A stretch of 64,000 bases of DNA. It comes from Microbulbifer sp. YPW16. Lineage in GTDB: Bacteria; Pseudomonadota; Gammaproteobacteria; Pseudomonadales; Cellvibrionaceae. The position numbers and the translations under genes are program-made. The notes beneath the pieces were generated by a model. That model did no database searches. It was not told the origin of the DNA and was given only the letters and a program-made list of their open reading frames with translations. Shown here piece by piece: positions 16,328-25,776 of the stretch; the stretch's first letter is position 1; the number at the start of each line of letters is the position of its first letter. Location of the stretch: NCBI RefSeq assembly GCF_021290385.1, contig NZ_CP089928.1, positions 2,988,501 through 3,052,500 on the forward strand, written 5' to 3'.

Positions 16328-17374
16328 TCAGAATGCGCGCAGTCGGGCCATTTGCACCGCCTGCGCCAGGGCGGCGCGCAGGCTGCCACTGTCGGCCTCG
16401 TTGCGGCCGGCAATGTTGAGCGCGGTGCCATGGTCCACGGAGGTGCGGATAAACGGCAGCCCGAGAGTGATATTCACTGCGTGCCCGAATCCCTTGAATT
16501 TTAACACTGGCAGGCCCTGGTCGTGATACATGGCCAGGACCGCGTCGCAGCGTGACAATTGCGGCGGTGTGAACAGGGTGTCGGCGGGCAATGGCCCCAG
16601 CAGTTTCAGGCCCAGGGACCGCAGCATTTCCAGGGAGGGCTCGATGACCTCGATTTCCTCCCGCCCCAGGTGCCCTCCCTCCCCCGCATGGGGATTGAGC
16701 CCGCATACACCGATACGCGGTTCGGGAATCCGGAACTGGTCGCGCAGGCTGCGGTGCAGGATGGTGATTACCTGTTCCAGGCGCTCGGAGGTAATCGCAG
16801 CGCTGACATCCTTGAGCGGCAGGTGCGTGGTGACCAGGGCTACCCGGAGGTCGGCGGCGGCCAGCATCATGACCACGCGCTCCACGCCGGCGATTTCGGC
16901 GAAGAGTTCGGTATGGCCGCTAAAAGCGATGCCCGCGTCGTTGATCACGCCCTTGTGCACCGGCCCGGTGACAACGGCATCGAAGGTGCGGTCCAGGCAA
17001 CCGCGTGCAGCGCTGCGCAGGGTATCCAGCACGTAGCGTGCATTGGCGGGATTGAGCGCCCCGGGCTGCGCCGGTTCGGCGAGGGCCACTGGCTGGACGT
17101 AGAGTGTGCCGGCGGGGGTGTCCGCTGGTGGCTGGTCGGGGTCAAAGGGAATCAGTCGCAGGGGGAGCCGCAGCTGTGCGGCGGTGTCCTCGAGTAACGC
17201 GGGATCGGCCACTGCCACGATCTGTGTCGGCCCGTGGTGCCGGTGGCCGTGATCATTGCCATTGCCGGAGGCGTAGTCCACCGCGCGCTCGGGGCCCAGG
17301 CTGGCCAGCTTGACCGCCAGCTCGGGGCCGATACCCCCGGGTTCCCCGGGGGTTAGCGCGATGCGCGGAATCAT
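16328..17374 (-). CDS. pdxA: 4-hydroxythreonine-4-phosphate dehydrogenase
   Basis: The 348-residue protein opens [20 protein letters not shown] and carries the family metal/substrate motifs [27 protein letters not shown] and [17 protein letters not shown]. It oxidises 4-phosphohydroxy-L-threonine in the DXP-dependent pyridoxal phosphate route. A His/Gly-rich insertion ([12 protein letters not shown], ~40-52) is unusual and may be a loop or metal-binding decoration. Its ATG overlaps the surA stop by 4 nt (ATGA). Confidence 0.95.
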   Translation of the reverse strand: MIPRIALTPGEPGGIGPELAVKLASLGPERAVDYASGNGNDHGHRHHGPTQIVAVADPALLEDTAAQLRLPLRLIPFDPDQPPADTPAGTLYVQPVALAEPAQPGALNPANARYVLDTLRSAARGCLDRTFDAVVTGPVHKGVINDAGIAFSGHTELFAEIAGVERVVMMLAAADLRVALVTTHLPLKDVSAAITSERLEQVITILHRSLRDQFRIPEPRIGVCGLNPHAGEGGHLGREEIEVIEPSLEMLRSLGLKLLGPLPADTLFTPPQLSRCDAVLAMYHDQGLPVLKFKGFGHAVNITLGLPFIRTSVDHGTALNIAGRNEADSGSLRAALAQAVQMARLRAF

Positions 17375-18735
17375 TGCTGTTCCTGTTCCTCTTCCCCGGA
17401 TTCCCCGGCATCGTCACCGGCGCCCGGCAGCTTGATATCCACAAAGGCCTGGTCACGGATTTCGCGGCGCCAGTTCTGCAGCTCTTCCTCGTAGCGCCGG
17501 TTGCGCAGCAGATTGGCAGCCTGGTTGCGAATGTACTGGTCGGTCATATCCTGGTTGCGGCGGCCGTCAACCCGCAGGATGTGCCAGCCGAACTGGGACT
17601 TGAACGGCATGCTGATCTCGCCCACCGGGGTGTTGTTCATGGCCTGGGTGAACTCGGGCACGAACTGTCCCGGCATGGACCAGCCCAGGTCGCCGCCGGC
17701 GAGCATGGTGCCGATATCCTCGGAGTGCTCGCGGGCCAGCTCATCGAACTTGGCTTCGTCGTCCAGGAGTTGCTTGCGCAGGTCAATCAGCAGGTTGTAG
17801 GCAGCATCGTCATCGCGGATAGCACTGGTCTTGACCAGGATGTGGCGCACCTTGGTCTGCTCCACTACCTGCTCATTGGAACCGCGCTGGGCATGGATCT
17901 TCAGCAGGTGGAAGCCGGCGTCACTGCGGAACGGCTCACTGACATCGCCCACGCCCAGGCCGTCCAGCGCGTTGGCAAACAGGCCGGGCAGCTCCACGGT
18001 CTTGCGCCACCCCAGGTCACCGCCGGACAGGGCGTTCTGGCCTGCAGAGTTGGCGATGGCGAGTTCGCGGAAATTGGCACCAGCGGAAATCTGTTGCGCC
18101 AGTCGCTCGGCCTTCTCGCGGGCTTCCTGCACTTCGTCGGCAGGCGCGCTGGCACTTACCGGGATCAGGATATGGCCCAGCTCAAACTGGGGAGATTTCC
18201 AGAATTCGCCTTCCTTGGACCGGAGGAAGTTGTCGATATCCTGGTCGGTGATCTGGATCCGGTTGTTGACGCTGCCCTGTTCTACGCGGCGGATCAGGAT
18301 TTCCCGGCGGATCTGCTCGCGGAACTCGCGCATGGTGATGCCGTCCGCCTCAAGGCGCTGGCGGAACTCCTCGGGGCTGCTGCCGGCGTTCTGCTGTACG
18401 CGGGCTATGGCCTGCTCCAGCTCAGCATCGGAGACGCTGACCCCGGCGCGCTGGGCCATCTGCAGCTGGAGCCGTTCGATGATCAGCTGTTCCAGCACCT
18501 GGCGGCGCAGTACGTCCATCGGCGGAGCCTGTACCTGCTGGGTGCGGATCTGGTTCTGGATGGTATTGAGGCGCTGTTGCAGTTCACTTGCCATCACGAC
18601 GTCGTCGTCGACTACGGCGACCACCCGGTCCAGGGCCTGTACCTGGCCCAGGGCCGCGCCGGTGAACAGGGCGCAGGCGGCGGCGAGTGCCAGCAGGCCT
18701 CTCTTTGCGACGGACTTTGTCATTATATTCTTCAC
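17371..18735 (-). CDS. surA: Periplasmic chaperone / peptidyl-prolyl isomerase SurA
   Basis: The 454-residue protein has a signal peptide (KR then [18 protein letters not shown]), the SurA N-terminal chaperone domain ([20 protein letters not shown]), and two parvulin domains ([14 protein letters not shown] and [18 protein letters not shown]) with the typical DLGWRK and [10 protein letters not shown] turns. It helps fold outer-membrane beta-barrels, including LptD coded just upstream. The GTG at 18735 overlaps the lptD stop (GTGA); the ATG at 18723 (MTKSVAKRG) is an equally good start and also leaves a normal signal peptide. The C-terminus is Glu/Gln-rich. Confidence 0.95.
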   Translation of the reverse strand: MKNIMTKSVAKRGLLALAAACALFTGAALGQVQALDRVVAVVDDDVVMASELQQRLNTIQNQIRTQQVQAPPMDVLRRQVLEQLIIERLQLQMAQRAGVSVSDAELEQAIARVQQNAGSSPEEFRQRLEADGITMREFREQIRREILIRRVEQGSVNNRIQITDQDIDNFLRSKEGEFWKSPQFELGHILIPVSASAPADEVQEAREKAERLAQQISAGANFRELAIANSAGQNALSGGDLGWRKTVELPGLFANALDGLGVGDVSEPFRSDAGFHLLKIHAQRGSNEQVVEQTKVRHILVKTSAIRDDDAAYNLLIDLRKQLLDDEAKFDELAREHSEDIGTMLAGGDLGWSMPGQFVPEFTQAMNNTPVGEISMPFKSQFGWHILRVDGRRNQDMTDQYIRNQAANLLRNRRYEEELQNWRREIRDQAFVDIKLPGAGDDAGESGEEEQEQQ

Positions 18736-21308
18736 TGTTTCAGTACTTCTCTCTGTTGAAAGTTGGGTATCCCCTGGCTGAGCATGTTGGTGACGGTGGT
18801 GCCCAGGCCGGCGAGCCCTTTCAGCTGGAACTCGATATATACCCCTTCGTCGTAGGTCAGCTCTTCAGGAGTTACCACATCCGCCAGGTCGTTGTCCAAC
18901 GTGCGCCGCCAGGCCAGGCGCACCTGGTAACAGCAGCTGTCATATTCGACGCCCGCCATGTACTCCAGTTCCCGGTCGAAAGTGACGTCATAGTTGGCCC
19001 GGGCCAGAATCGAGGTGCCGTTGGCCACCGGCAGTACCATGGAGGCGTCCAGTTGCTCGATGGGACCCTGGATCAGGTTGTCGCTGGCGTCGAATCTCTC
19101 TTCCCTGCGCAGGTAGCGATAGCTGAAGTTAAACAGGCGCAGGTCTTCGTCCAGGTAGCGGACGGTGAAGTCACCCCGGTCCAGCTCCATATCCTCATCA
19201 TCGTAAACCAGGTCACTACTGAGGCGTAGTGATTGCAGGGGGCGGCTTTCCAAGCGGGCGGCGAACTCCGAGCGGGGCGATTCGATGATCGGGTCCCTGA
19301 GCCCGACCTGGATGTCTTCCGAATAAAAGACCTGGCCGGCACTGGCCGCCAGCAGGTCCCGGCCGCTGGTCGGGTCGATGAACCTTGTGGTCAGGCCCAG
19401 GGCGATCCGGTCCGCGTCATCGATTCGGTCATTGCCATTGAAGCGACTGTCACGGAATAGCTGGTCATAGCTGAAAGTGAACAGTGAGGTATCGAATAGC
19501 AGGTCGTTACCGCCATCTGCCGGATTGGTGGTGATATTGAGGAAGTCTTCCTGCTCGGCATTGGAGCTGACCAGGCCGAACAGGCGCGGTTCCAGTGTCT
19601 GTACATAGTCGAAGCCGCGGAACTGGCCATTGCGCTCGAAGAAGAGGCCTGTATCCAGGGTGAACTGCGCGGCGGAGGCCTCGGGCGTATCGGAGCTCTC
19701 CGGCTTAAGGAACTGGTCGTTCAGGTCGTAACTCAGGTAGCGCATTGCCACGCCGGGGGTGAAGTAGCCCCACAGCCACTGGCGGTCCCAGTCCAGCTCG
19801 TAATCCAGCCGCGCGCGGTCGGCGGTAACGAAATCGCGGGTGCGCGTGGTGACACTGTTTATGTCGCCGGTGTCATTGATAAAGCGGATGGTCTGGGTTT
19901 CGTCGTGATCGAAGCTGGTCATCTCGTGCTCGAGATTGAGCAGCCAGTCCCCCCAGCGGTAGTTGCCGTCAATGTCCAGGCGCGGCAGCTGACTGTAGGT
20001 ATCAAAGCGGTCCTTCACCAGCTGCTGGTATTCCTGCAGGCGCAGGTTGGCGGTCCAGTGCTCGCCCAGCAGGCCGAACTGGGCCCGCTGGCTGAGCGCG
20101 GTTTCGGCCGACACACTCAGGTTGGAGGTGTCCAGGTCGCGGAAGTAGTCCGCGTCACTGACTTTTGTGTAGTCCACGTTGGTGCGCCAGGCGGACCCGC
20201 TGCTGCCCTGTTGTTCCACGTTCACGAGCCAGCGGTCCTCGCCCTTGGCGGGTAACACCAGTTCCTCGGGGAAGCCCTGGCGGATCAGCTCGCGGGCGTC
20301 CTCATCGTCGCCGCCCTCGTCGTCAGGCAGCCCGGCAAGGCGAACCTCGGTATTGAACCAGGGGTGGAGGTGGCGCACCTCCAACTCCGCGCCGGTACCG
20401 CGGTACTGGATATAGCGCGGCACGATGGTGGCATCCATCTGCGGGGCGATGTTCCAGTAGTAGGGGATGGCAATATCCCAGCCATTTTCATCGCTGTTGC
20501 TGATGCTGGGAAACAGCAGCCCCGACAGGCGTGCATCCCCCACGGGGAAGCGCAGGTAGGGAAAGTAGAATACCGGCACATCGAGGATCTCGAGGCGGAC
20601 ATTGCGCGCCACGCCCTGTCGCTCGACATTGTCGATATTGATCTCGCCGCCGTTCATGCGCCAGACCACGTGGCCCGGTTCACAGCGGGTGTAGTTGCCG
20701 GCAGACAGGTTCAGTTCGCCGCTGGCCTCGCGGGAAGCGTAGGCGGCGCTGCCATGAATGAACTGGTCGTGGATTACGTAGGTGGCGTCCTCAATCTCCG
20801 CCGCCTTGCTGCCGGTATTTACCTCTGCCGCACGGCCCCGCACCAGCAGGTTGGGTTCGCGCATTTCGATGGCACCGCGCAGGTAAGCGGTCTGGTTTTG
20901 GCGGTCGACATCCACCTGGTCTGCAAACAGCTGGCGGTAACCCTGGGTGATATGCACGTTGCCGCGCAGCTGCGCGGTGCCGTCATCCAGCCATTCCGAG
21001 CTGTCCGCGGTCGCCCGCAGCGGGGCCTCCTCCGGCAAGCGGTCGGCATTGAGATAATCGCGCGGCGGTGCCACAAACGCGCCGGAACAGACCGGCGGCA
21101 GGCCGGCCTGCAGTTCCGGGGCCAGTTGCGAGGCGGGCATCCAGTCGAGGAAAAGGTAGGGGTTGTCGCCCCCGGTTGCGCCGGGAGGGAGCTCCTCAGC
21201 TTGCACCCACACGGGCTGTGCGGCCATCAGGCCGATCGCCAGGGTTCGTGGGCGTGAAATCTGGGCGATCGCCAGTGTCAGGCGGCGCCAGCGGGAGGCT
21301 TCCAGCAT
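18732..21308 (-). CDS. lptD: LPS-assembly outer-membrane protein LptD
   Basis: The 858-residue protein has a signal peptide (TLAIGLMAAQPVWVQA), an OstA/LptA-like jellyroll region (GNVHITQGYRQLFADQVDVD, YTRCEPG with Cys) and a C-terminal beta-barrel with aromatic strands. The late Cys pair is present (DSCCYQVRLAW), matching the disulfides that link barrel and jellyroll in E. coli LptD. It inserts LPS into the outer leaflet together with LptE. It heads the minus-strand operon with surA. Length is as expected. A GGAACTT close to the ATG is not a usable sigma-E promoter. Confidence 0.96.
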   Translation of the reverse strand: MLEASRWRRLTLAIAQISRPRTLAIGLMAAQPVWVQAEELPPGATGGDNPYLFLDWMPASQLAPELQAGLPPVCSGAFVAPPRDYLNADRLPEEAPLRATADSSEWLDDGTAQLRGNVHITQGYRQLFADQVDVDRQNQTAYLRGAIEMREPNLLVRGRAAEVNTGSKAAEIEDATYVIHDQFIHGSAAYASREASGELNLSAGNYTRCEPGHVVWRMNGGEINIDNVERQGVARNVRLEILDVPVFYFPYLRFPVGDARLSGLLFPSISNSDENGWDIAIPYYWNIAPQMDATIVPRYIQYRGTGAELEVRHLHPWFNTEVRLAGLPDDEGGDDEDARELIRQGFPEELVLPAKGEDRWLVNVEQQGSSGSAWRTNVDYTKVSDADYFRDLDTSNLSVSAETALSQRAQFGLLGEHWTANLRLQEYQQLVKDRFDTYSQLPRLDIDGNYRWGDWLLNLEHEMTSFDHDETQTIRFINDTGDINSVTTRTRDFVTADRARLDYELDWDRQWLWGYFTPGVAMRYLSYDLNDQFLKPESSDTPEASAAQFTLDTGLFFERNGQFRGFDYVQTLEPRLFGLVSSNAEQEDFLNITTNPADGGNDLLFDTSLFTFSYDQLFRDSRFNGNDRIDDADRIALGLTTRFIDPTSGRDLLAASAGQVFYSEDIQVGLRDPIIESPRSEFAARLESRPLQSLRLSSDLVYDDEDMELDRGDFTVRYLDEDLRLFNFSYRYLRREERFDASDNLIQGPIEQLDASMVLPVANGTSILARANYDVTFDRELEYMAGVEYDSCCYQVRLAWRRTLDNDLADVVTPEELTYDEGVYIEFQLKGLAGLGTTVTNMLSQGIPNFQQREVLKQ

Positions 21309-21515
21309 CAGGTGATAAGTTCCGACTATCTTTAGAGTCTCTTCCCTAGGGAGCGGTGTGCAAAAAACAGCGGGTGATTCTACTTGAATGTAGAGACGGT
21401 TAACACTAATAGCACGCGGGCAGCCGGGCGTGGCGGCAATTTTTGCCGGGTTCGCTGGACGGCGGCAGTGGCGCCGTTACAATGCGGCCCGGAACTGGTG
21501 GAGTAGCAGCGGCGC

Positions 21516-22574
21516 ATGAGTGAGCGTTCGACAGATGAGATAGACATGCGGCGCACTGAGCTTGGCCAGTGGGCCACGCGGGCACTGTCGGCGGCGCAGC
21601 CGGTACAGTTACTGCCGCTGTCGGGCGATGCCGGCTTCCGGCGCTACTTCCGCACGGCTGGTGAATCACGCCTGATTGCGGTGGATTCCCCGCCCGAGCG
21701 CACTAACCCGGCGCGATTTGTGGCGCTGGCCGACTATCTCCGTCGTTTTGGCATCCATACTCCCCTGGTCATCGCGGCGGATGTCAGCCGCGGCTTTATG
21801 CTGCTGGAGGACCTGGGCGACCGACAGCTATTGTCCCTGCTCAGCGAGGACACGGTCGAGGGTCTTTATGGTGAGATGCTGACCGAGCTGCTGTGCCTGC
21901 AACAGATTCCCCGATCGGAGGAGCTGTTGCCACCATACAGCCGCGAGTTGCTGCAGATGGAAATGCGCATCCTGCCGGAGTGGCTGGCGGAAAAGCTGTT
22001 GGGCTATACCCTGGGGGCAGATGAGCAGCGACTGCTGGACCGGACCTTCAGCCTGTTGCTGGACTCTGCGGAGGAGCAGCCCCAGGTGCTGGTGCATCGC
22101 GACTACCACAGCCGCAACCTGATGGTGCGGGAGGGCGAACGCCCGGGAGTGGTGGACTTCCAGGATGCGGTCTGGGGTCCGGTTACCTACGACCTGGCCT
22201 CGTTGTTGCGGGATTGCTATATCCGCTGGCCCCGTGAACAGGTGGAGAAGTGGGCCCTGTGTTACGCGGCGACGGCGCAGTCGGCCGGTATCCTGCCGGA
22301 GGTGGATCGCGATACCTTCCTGCGCTGGTTCGACTGGATGGGCCTTCAGCGCCACATCAAGGTGCTGGGTATCTTCCCGCGGCTGTTCCTGCGCGACGGC
22401 AAGCAGGGCTACCTGCCGGACTTGCCGCTGGTAATGCGTTACACCCTGGAAGTCGCCGGTCGTTATCCCGAGCTAAAGCCCTTTGCCGAGTGGTTTGGCA
22501 CCGAACTTTTGCCGCTCGCCGAGCGTCAGAGTTGGTACCGCGACTACCGCACGGCAGGAGAGCGCGCCCGTTAA
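21516..22574 (+). CDS. amgK: N-acetylmuramate/N-acetylglucosamine kinase AmgK
   Basis: The 352-residue aminoglycoside-phosphotransferase-fold protein has the kinase catalytic loop HRDYHSRNLMV and the metal motif VVDFQDAVWGPVTYDLASL. Position divergent from lptD and 30 bp before murU is the diagnostic AmgK-MurU arrangement. It phosphorylates MurNAc (and GlcNAc) at the anomeric position in the cell-wall recycling route that bypasses de novo synthesis and lowers fosfomycin sensitivity. The start could also be the ATG at 21546 (MRRTELGQ); neither has a strong Shine-Dalgarno. Confidence 0.9.
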   Translation: MSERSTDEIDMRRTELGQWATRALSAAQPVQLLPLSGDAGFRRYFRTAGESRLIAVDSPPERTNPARFVALADYLRRFGIHTPLVIAADVSRGFMLLEDLGDRQLLSLLSEDTVEGLYGEMLTELLCLQQIPRSEELLPPYSRELLQMEMRILPEWLAEKLLGYTLGADEQRLLDRTFSLLLDSAEEQPQVLVHRDYHSRNLMVREGERPGVVDFQDAVWGPVTYDLASLLRDCYIRWPREQVEKWALCYAATAQSAGILPEVDRDTFLRWFDWMGLQRHIKVLGIFPRLFLRDGKQGYLPDLPLVMRYTLEVAGRYPELKPFAEWFGTELLPLAERQSWYRDYRTAGERAR

Positions 22575-22604
22575 ACCCAAGCTGCGAAGCGCACGAAGAC
22601 TGTA

Positions 22605-23312
22605 ATGAGCCAAGCAAACGATAATCAGGTCCCCGCTGCCATGGTACTGGCGGCCGGGTTCGGCAAGCGCATGCGGCCCCTGACCGATAATACACCCAAG
22701 CCGCTGCTGTCGGTGGCGGGCAAGCCGTTGATCGAGCACGCCCTGGATCGCCTGGCTGCGGTTGGGGTGCGCCGGGTGGTGATCAACCTCGGGTACCTGG
22801 GCGAAAAGATCCGCGAGCGGGTAGGCAGCGGTGAGCGCTGGGGGCTGGAGGTCCGCTACTCCGTCGAGGGGGAGCCGGTGGAAACTGCCGGCGGCATCCT
22901 CAAGGCGTTGCCCCTGCTGGGAGAGGATCCCTTCCTGGTGGTCAACGGCGATGTCTGGTGTGATTTTGACCTTTCCGGCTGGCTGGGGCGTCCCCTGCCG
23001 GCCGGCTGTCCGGGCCGCCTGCTGATGGTGCCCAATCCGCCGCACAACCCCGAGGGCGACTTCGGCATCGACAACGGCCTGCTGTCCGGCACTGCCACCC
23101 CCCGCTACACTTTTGCCGGCATCAGCTGGCTGCGGCCCGAAATGCTCACTGACTATCCGCGCCGGCGCACCTGCTTCGGTCTCGGGGAAGTCTTTGTGCA
23201 TAATGAGGACCGCCTGCAGGCGGAGCTCTACGAAGGCGACTGGTGCGATGTGGGCACCCCGGAACGCCTGCAGCGCCTGGATGCACGCCTGTGCGGCAAA
23301 ACTGAACAATAA
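22605..23312 (+). CDS. murU: N-acetylmuramate-1-phosphate uridylyltransferase MurU
   Basis: The 235-residue nucleotidyltransferase has the signature MVLAAGFGKRMRPLTDNTPK, then PLIEHALDRL, EPVETAGGILKALPLLG and FLVVNGDVWCDFD. It makes UDP-MurNAc from MurNAc-1-phosphate, completing the AmgK-MurU salvage started by the gene upstream. Length fits MurU better than the longer RmlA or GlmU enzymes. Regulation is likely shared with amgK. Confidence 0.92.
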   Translation: MSQANDNQVPAAMVLAAGFGKRMRPLTDNTPKPLLSVAGKPLIEHALDRLAAVGVRRVVINLGYLGEKIRERVGSGERWGLEVRYSVEGEPVETAGGILKALPLLGEDPFLVVNGDVWCDFDLSGWLGRPLPAGCPGRLLMVPNPPHNPEGDFGIDNGLLSGTATPRYTFAGISWLRPEMLTDYPRRRTCFGLGEVFVHNEDRLQAELYEGDWCDVGTPERLQRLDARLCGKTEQ

Positions 23313-23327
23313 GCAACAGGACTCACC

Positions 23328-23993
23328 ATGCCCGACTTCAAGATTGCCCCGTCGATCCTTTCCGCCAACTTTGCCCGGCTCGGGGAAGAGGTGGATGCCG
23401 TTCTGGCAGCCGGCGCCGACTGGGTGCATTTCGACGTGATGGATAATCACTACGTGCCCAACCTGACCATCGGGCCCATGGTCTGCCAGGCGCTGCGCAA
23501 ACATGGCGTCGAGGCGCCGATCGACGTGCACCTGATGGTGGAGCCGGTGGATGACATGATCCGCATGTTCGCCGATGCCGGGGCCACCTACATCACCTTC
23601 CACCCGGAGGCATCGCGCCACGTGGACCGCTCGCTGCAGCTGATCCAGGGCCTCGGTTGCAAGGCCGGCCTGGTGCTGAACCCGGCTACTGGGCTGGAAT
23701 CGGTGAAATACGTGATGGACAAGCTCGATATGATCCTGCTGATGTCGGTTAACCCCGGCTTCGGCGGCCAGAAGTTTATCCCTGCCACCCTCGACAAGCT
23801 GCGCGAGGCGCGCCAGCTGATCGATGATTCCGGCCGCGATATCCGGCTCGAGATCGACGGCGGTGTCACCCGGGACAATATCGCCGAGATCGCGGCCGCC
23901 GGTGCCGATACCTTTGTGGCCGGTTCGGCGATATTCAATGCGGACGACTACGCCCAGGTGATTGGCGCAATGCGCCGTGAACTCGCCCCCTGA
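23328..23993 (+). CDS. rpe: Ribulose-phosphate 3-epimerase
   Basis: The 221-residue TIM barrel has [32 protein letters not shown] (metal His/Asp), [28 protein letters not shown] and [12 protein letters not shown]. It interconverts ribulose-5-P and xylulose-5-P. AGGA lies ahead of the ATG. In Pseudomonas rpe is followed by gph (phosphoglycolate phosphatase) and then trpE; here gph is absent and a 250-bp leader region with trp signals follows directly. Confidence 0.97.
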   Translation: MPDFKIAPSILSANFARLGEEVDAVLAAGADWVHFDVMDNHYVPNLTIGPMVCQALRKHGVEAPIDVHLMVEPVDDMIRMFADAGATYITFHPEASRHVDRSLQLIQGLGCKAGLVLNPATGLESVKYVMDKLDMILLMSVNPGFGGQKFIPATLDKLREARQLIDDSGRDIRLEIDGGVTRDNIAEIAAAGADTFVAGSAIFNADDYAQVIGAMRRELAP

Positions 23994-24001
23994 CCCGGTG
24001 C

Positions 24002-24031
24002 CCGCCGGGGCGGGCCTTGCCCCCTCGGCGG
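24002..24031 (+). terminator. GC-rich hairpin after rpe
   Basis: Outer stem CCGCCG / CGGCGG with inner GGC/GCC pairing, 9 bp after the rpe stop. Only a short T-rich stretch (GGTTTGT) follows. Probably ends or attenuates rpe transcription before the trp promoter. Confidence 0.5.
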
Positions 24032-24045
24032 CAGGTTTGTAAACT
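24017..24045 (+). promoter_or_regulatory. Candidate trp operon promoter
   Basis: TTGCCC (24017-24022, 4 of 6), a 17-bp spacer and TAAACT (24040-24045, 4 of 6). The -10 lies in an imperfect palindrome with 8-bp arms (GCAGGTTT / AAACTTGC with one G-T pair, 24031-24048) that could be an operator. The start near 24052 would leave about 20 nt before the leader ORF. Confidence 0.4.
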
Positions 24046-24072
24046 TGCCAGCTCGACTGACGAGGCCACCCC

Positions 24073-24120
24073 GTGAACGCACCTGCTTCCCACTTCCACA
24101 GCTGGCGATGGCGCCACTGA
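24073..24120 (+). CDS. Candidate trp leader peptide (trpL-like)
   Basis: A 15-codon ORF starts at a GTG with ACGAGG 7 nt ahead and reads MNAPASHFHSWRWRH, stop TGA. Two Trp codons (24103-24105 and 24109-24111) lie one codon apart near the end, the arrangement of transcription-attenuation leaders, and trpE starts 123 bp later. GCGCC (24111-24115) over the second Trp codon can pair with GGCGC (24131-24135), which can instead pair with GCGCC (24153-24157), so two exclusive folds exist. This is a strong candidate by pattern only. Confidence 0.6.
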   Translation: MNAPASHFHSWRWRH

Positions 24121-24167
24121 CCCGCTGACCGGCGCGTCCCTTAGAGAGGCCTGCGCCTGGCATACCG

Positions 24168-24193
24168 CGGGCGGAGTTTGTCCAATCCGCTCG
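24168..24193 (+). terminator. Possible trp attenuator hairpin
   Basis: Stem CGGGCGGA / TCCGCTCG (8 bp with one G-T pair) with a 10-nt loop, 50 bp before trpE. No U-run follows directly, so if it attenuates transcription it may rely on Rho, or control translation instead. Confidence 0.35.
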
Positions 24194-24243
24194 GGTGATA
24201 ACCCAGATCAACACGATTGGTTTCAATCTTCTCCGGAGTCGCC

Positions 24244-25776
24244 ATGACCCCCAGTGAATACACCCAGCTTGCGTCTGCTGGATACAACCGCATACCGCTC
24301 GTCCGCCGCGTGCTGGCGGATATTGAAACGCCCCTGTCCACTTACCTGAAGCTCGCCGCCGGCCGCTACAGTTACCTGCTGGAATCCGTGCAGGGGGGCG
24401 AGAAGTGGGGCCGTTACTCGATTATTGGCCTGCCGGCCAGCACCATACTGCGGGTGCGGGATCACCGGGTGACGGTAGAGCGTGACGGCGAGGTCGTGGA
24501 GACCCACGATGTCGAGGACCCGCTGGCTTTCGTCGAGACGTTCCAGCAGCGCTATCGCGCCCCGGAACTGGCCGGCCTGCCGCGTTTCAATGGCGGCCTG
24601 GTGGGCTATTTCGGCTATGACTGCGTGCGCTATATCGAGCCGCGCCTGGCGGACACCTGCCCGCCGGATACCCTGGACAACCCGGATATCCTGCTGATGG
24701 TGAGCGACGAGCTGGTGGTGTTCGACAACCTGGCCGGCGCGGTTATTTTTATTGCCCATGCTGATCCGTCGGTGGAGGGGGATTTCGAGCGAGTCCAGCA
24801 GCGACTGGATGAACTGGTGACCCAGCTGGCGCGCCCGCTGCCCGATACCCCGCCGCTGGACCTGGACGGCAGCGGCATTGAGGAGGAGGCTTTCGAGTCC
24901 CACTACGGCGAGGCCGCCTTCAAGCACAGCGTCGACCGGGTCAAGGAGTACATCCTGGCCGGGGACGTGATGCAGGTGGTGCCGTCCCAGCGGCTCTCGG
25001 CACCCTACAGTGCGCCGCCGCTGAACCTCTACCGGGCCCTGCGCAGCCTCAACCCGTCGCCCTACATGTATTTCCTCGACCTGGGCGACCACCAGGTGGT
25101 GGGCTCCAGCCCGGAGATCCTGGTACACCTGGAAGATGGCGACATGACCGTGCGGCCGATCGCCGGCACCCGCAAGCGCGGTGCCACCGAGGCGGAGGAT
25201 GAGGCCCTCGAGCGGGAGTTGCTTGCGGACCCGAAAGAACTGGCCGAGCACCTGATGCTGATCGACCTGGGCCGCAATGATGTGGGCCGGGTGGCCGAGA
25301 CCGGCAGCGTGCGCGTCACCGAGAAGATGGCGGTGGAGCGTTACTCCCATGTCATGCATATCGTTTCCAATGTGACCGGCCGGATCCAGCCCGGCCTGAC
25401 GGCGATCGACGCCCTGCGGGCGGCATTGCCGGCCGGTACCCTGTCCGGGGCGCCGAAGATCCGCGCCATGGAAATCATCGATGAGCTGGAACCGGAGAAA
25501 CGCGGTATCTATGGCGGTGCGGTGGGCTACCTGGCCTGGAATGGCAATATGGATACCGCGATCGCCATCCGCACGGCGGTCATCAAGGATGGCCAGGTGT
25601 TTATCCAGGCGGGGGCCGGCCTGGTGGCCGATTCGGATCCCCAGTCTGAGTGGGACGAAACCATGAACAAGGCCCGGGCGCTGTTCCGGGCTGTGGCAAT
25701 TGCGGTGGCTGGTGAATCCCGGCCGGCCACCGGTGCGAGTGATGACGAGAGTAGTGAGACGGTCAACCATGAGTGA
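24244..25776 (+). CDS. trpE: Anthranilate synthase component I
   Basis: The 510-residue chorismate-binding enzyme has an N-terminal feedback-binding segment [19 protein letters not shown] (LLES motif for Trp inhibition) and a C-terminal catalytic domain with [51 protein letters not shown] and [18 protein letters not shown]. It makes anthranilate from chorismate using ammonia from TrpG. The start at 24244 has CCGGAG ahead; the frame is open to 24217 but without support. Its last 8 nt overlap the ion-channel gene. TrpG lies one gene further on. Confidence 0.97.
   Translation: MTPSEYTQLASAGYNRIPLVRRVLADIETPLSTYLKLAAGRYSYLLESVQGGEKWGRYSIIGLPASTILRVRDHRVTVERDGEVVETHDVEDPLAFVETFQQRYRAPELAGLPRFNGGLVGYFGYDCVRYIEPRLADTCPPDTLDNPDILLMVSDELVVFDNLAGAVIFIAHADPSVEGDFERVQQRLDELVTQLARPLPDTPPLDLDGSGIEEEAFESHYGEAAFKHSVDRVKEYILAGDVMQVVPSQRLSAPYSAPPLNLYRALRSLNPSPYMYFLDLGDHQVVGSSPEILVHLEDGDMTVRPIAGTRKRGATEAEDEALERELLADPKELAEHLMLIDLGRNDVGRVAETGSVRVTEKMAVERYSHVMHIVSNVTGRIQPGLTAIDALRAALPAGTLSGAPKIRAMEIIDELEPEKRGIYGGAVGYLAWNGNMDTAIAIRTAVIKDGQVFIQAGAGLVADSDPQSEWDETMNKARALFRAVAIAVAGESRPATGASDDESSETVNHE

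Noticed and set aside
17374..18759. 461-codon open frame antisense to surA
   Set aside because: High-GC codon bias opens the opposite frame; the product is low-complexity, has no recognisable domain, and surA is certain on the other strand.
21317..21323. GGAACTT (sigma-E -35 like) upstream of lptD on the minus strand
   Set aside because: It lies 9 bp before the ATG, so the -10 would be inside the gene, and no TCTGA-like element follows at the right distance.
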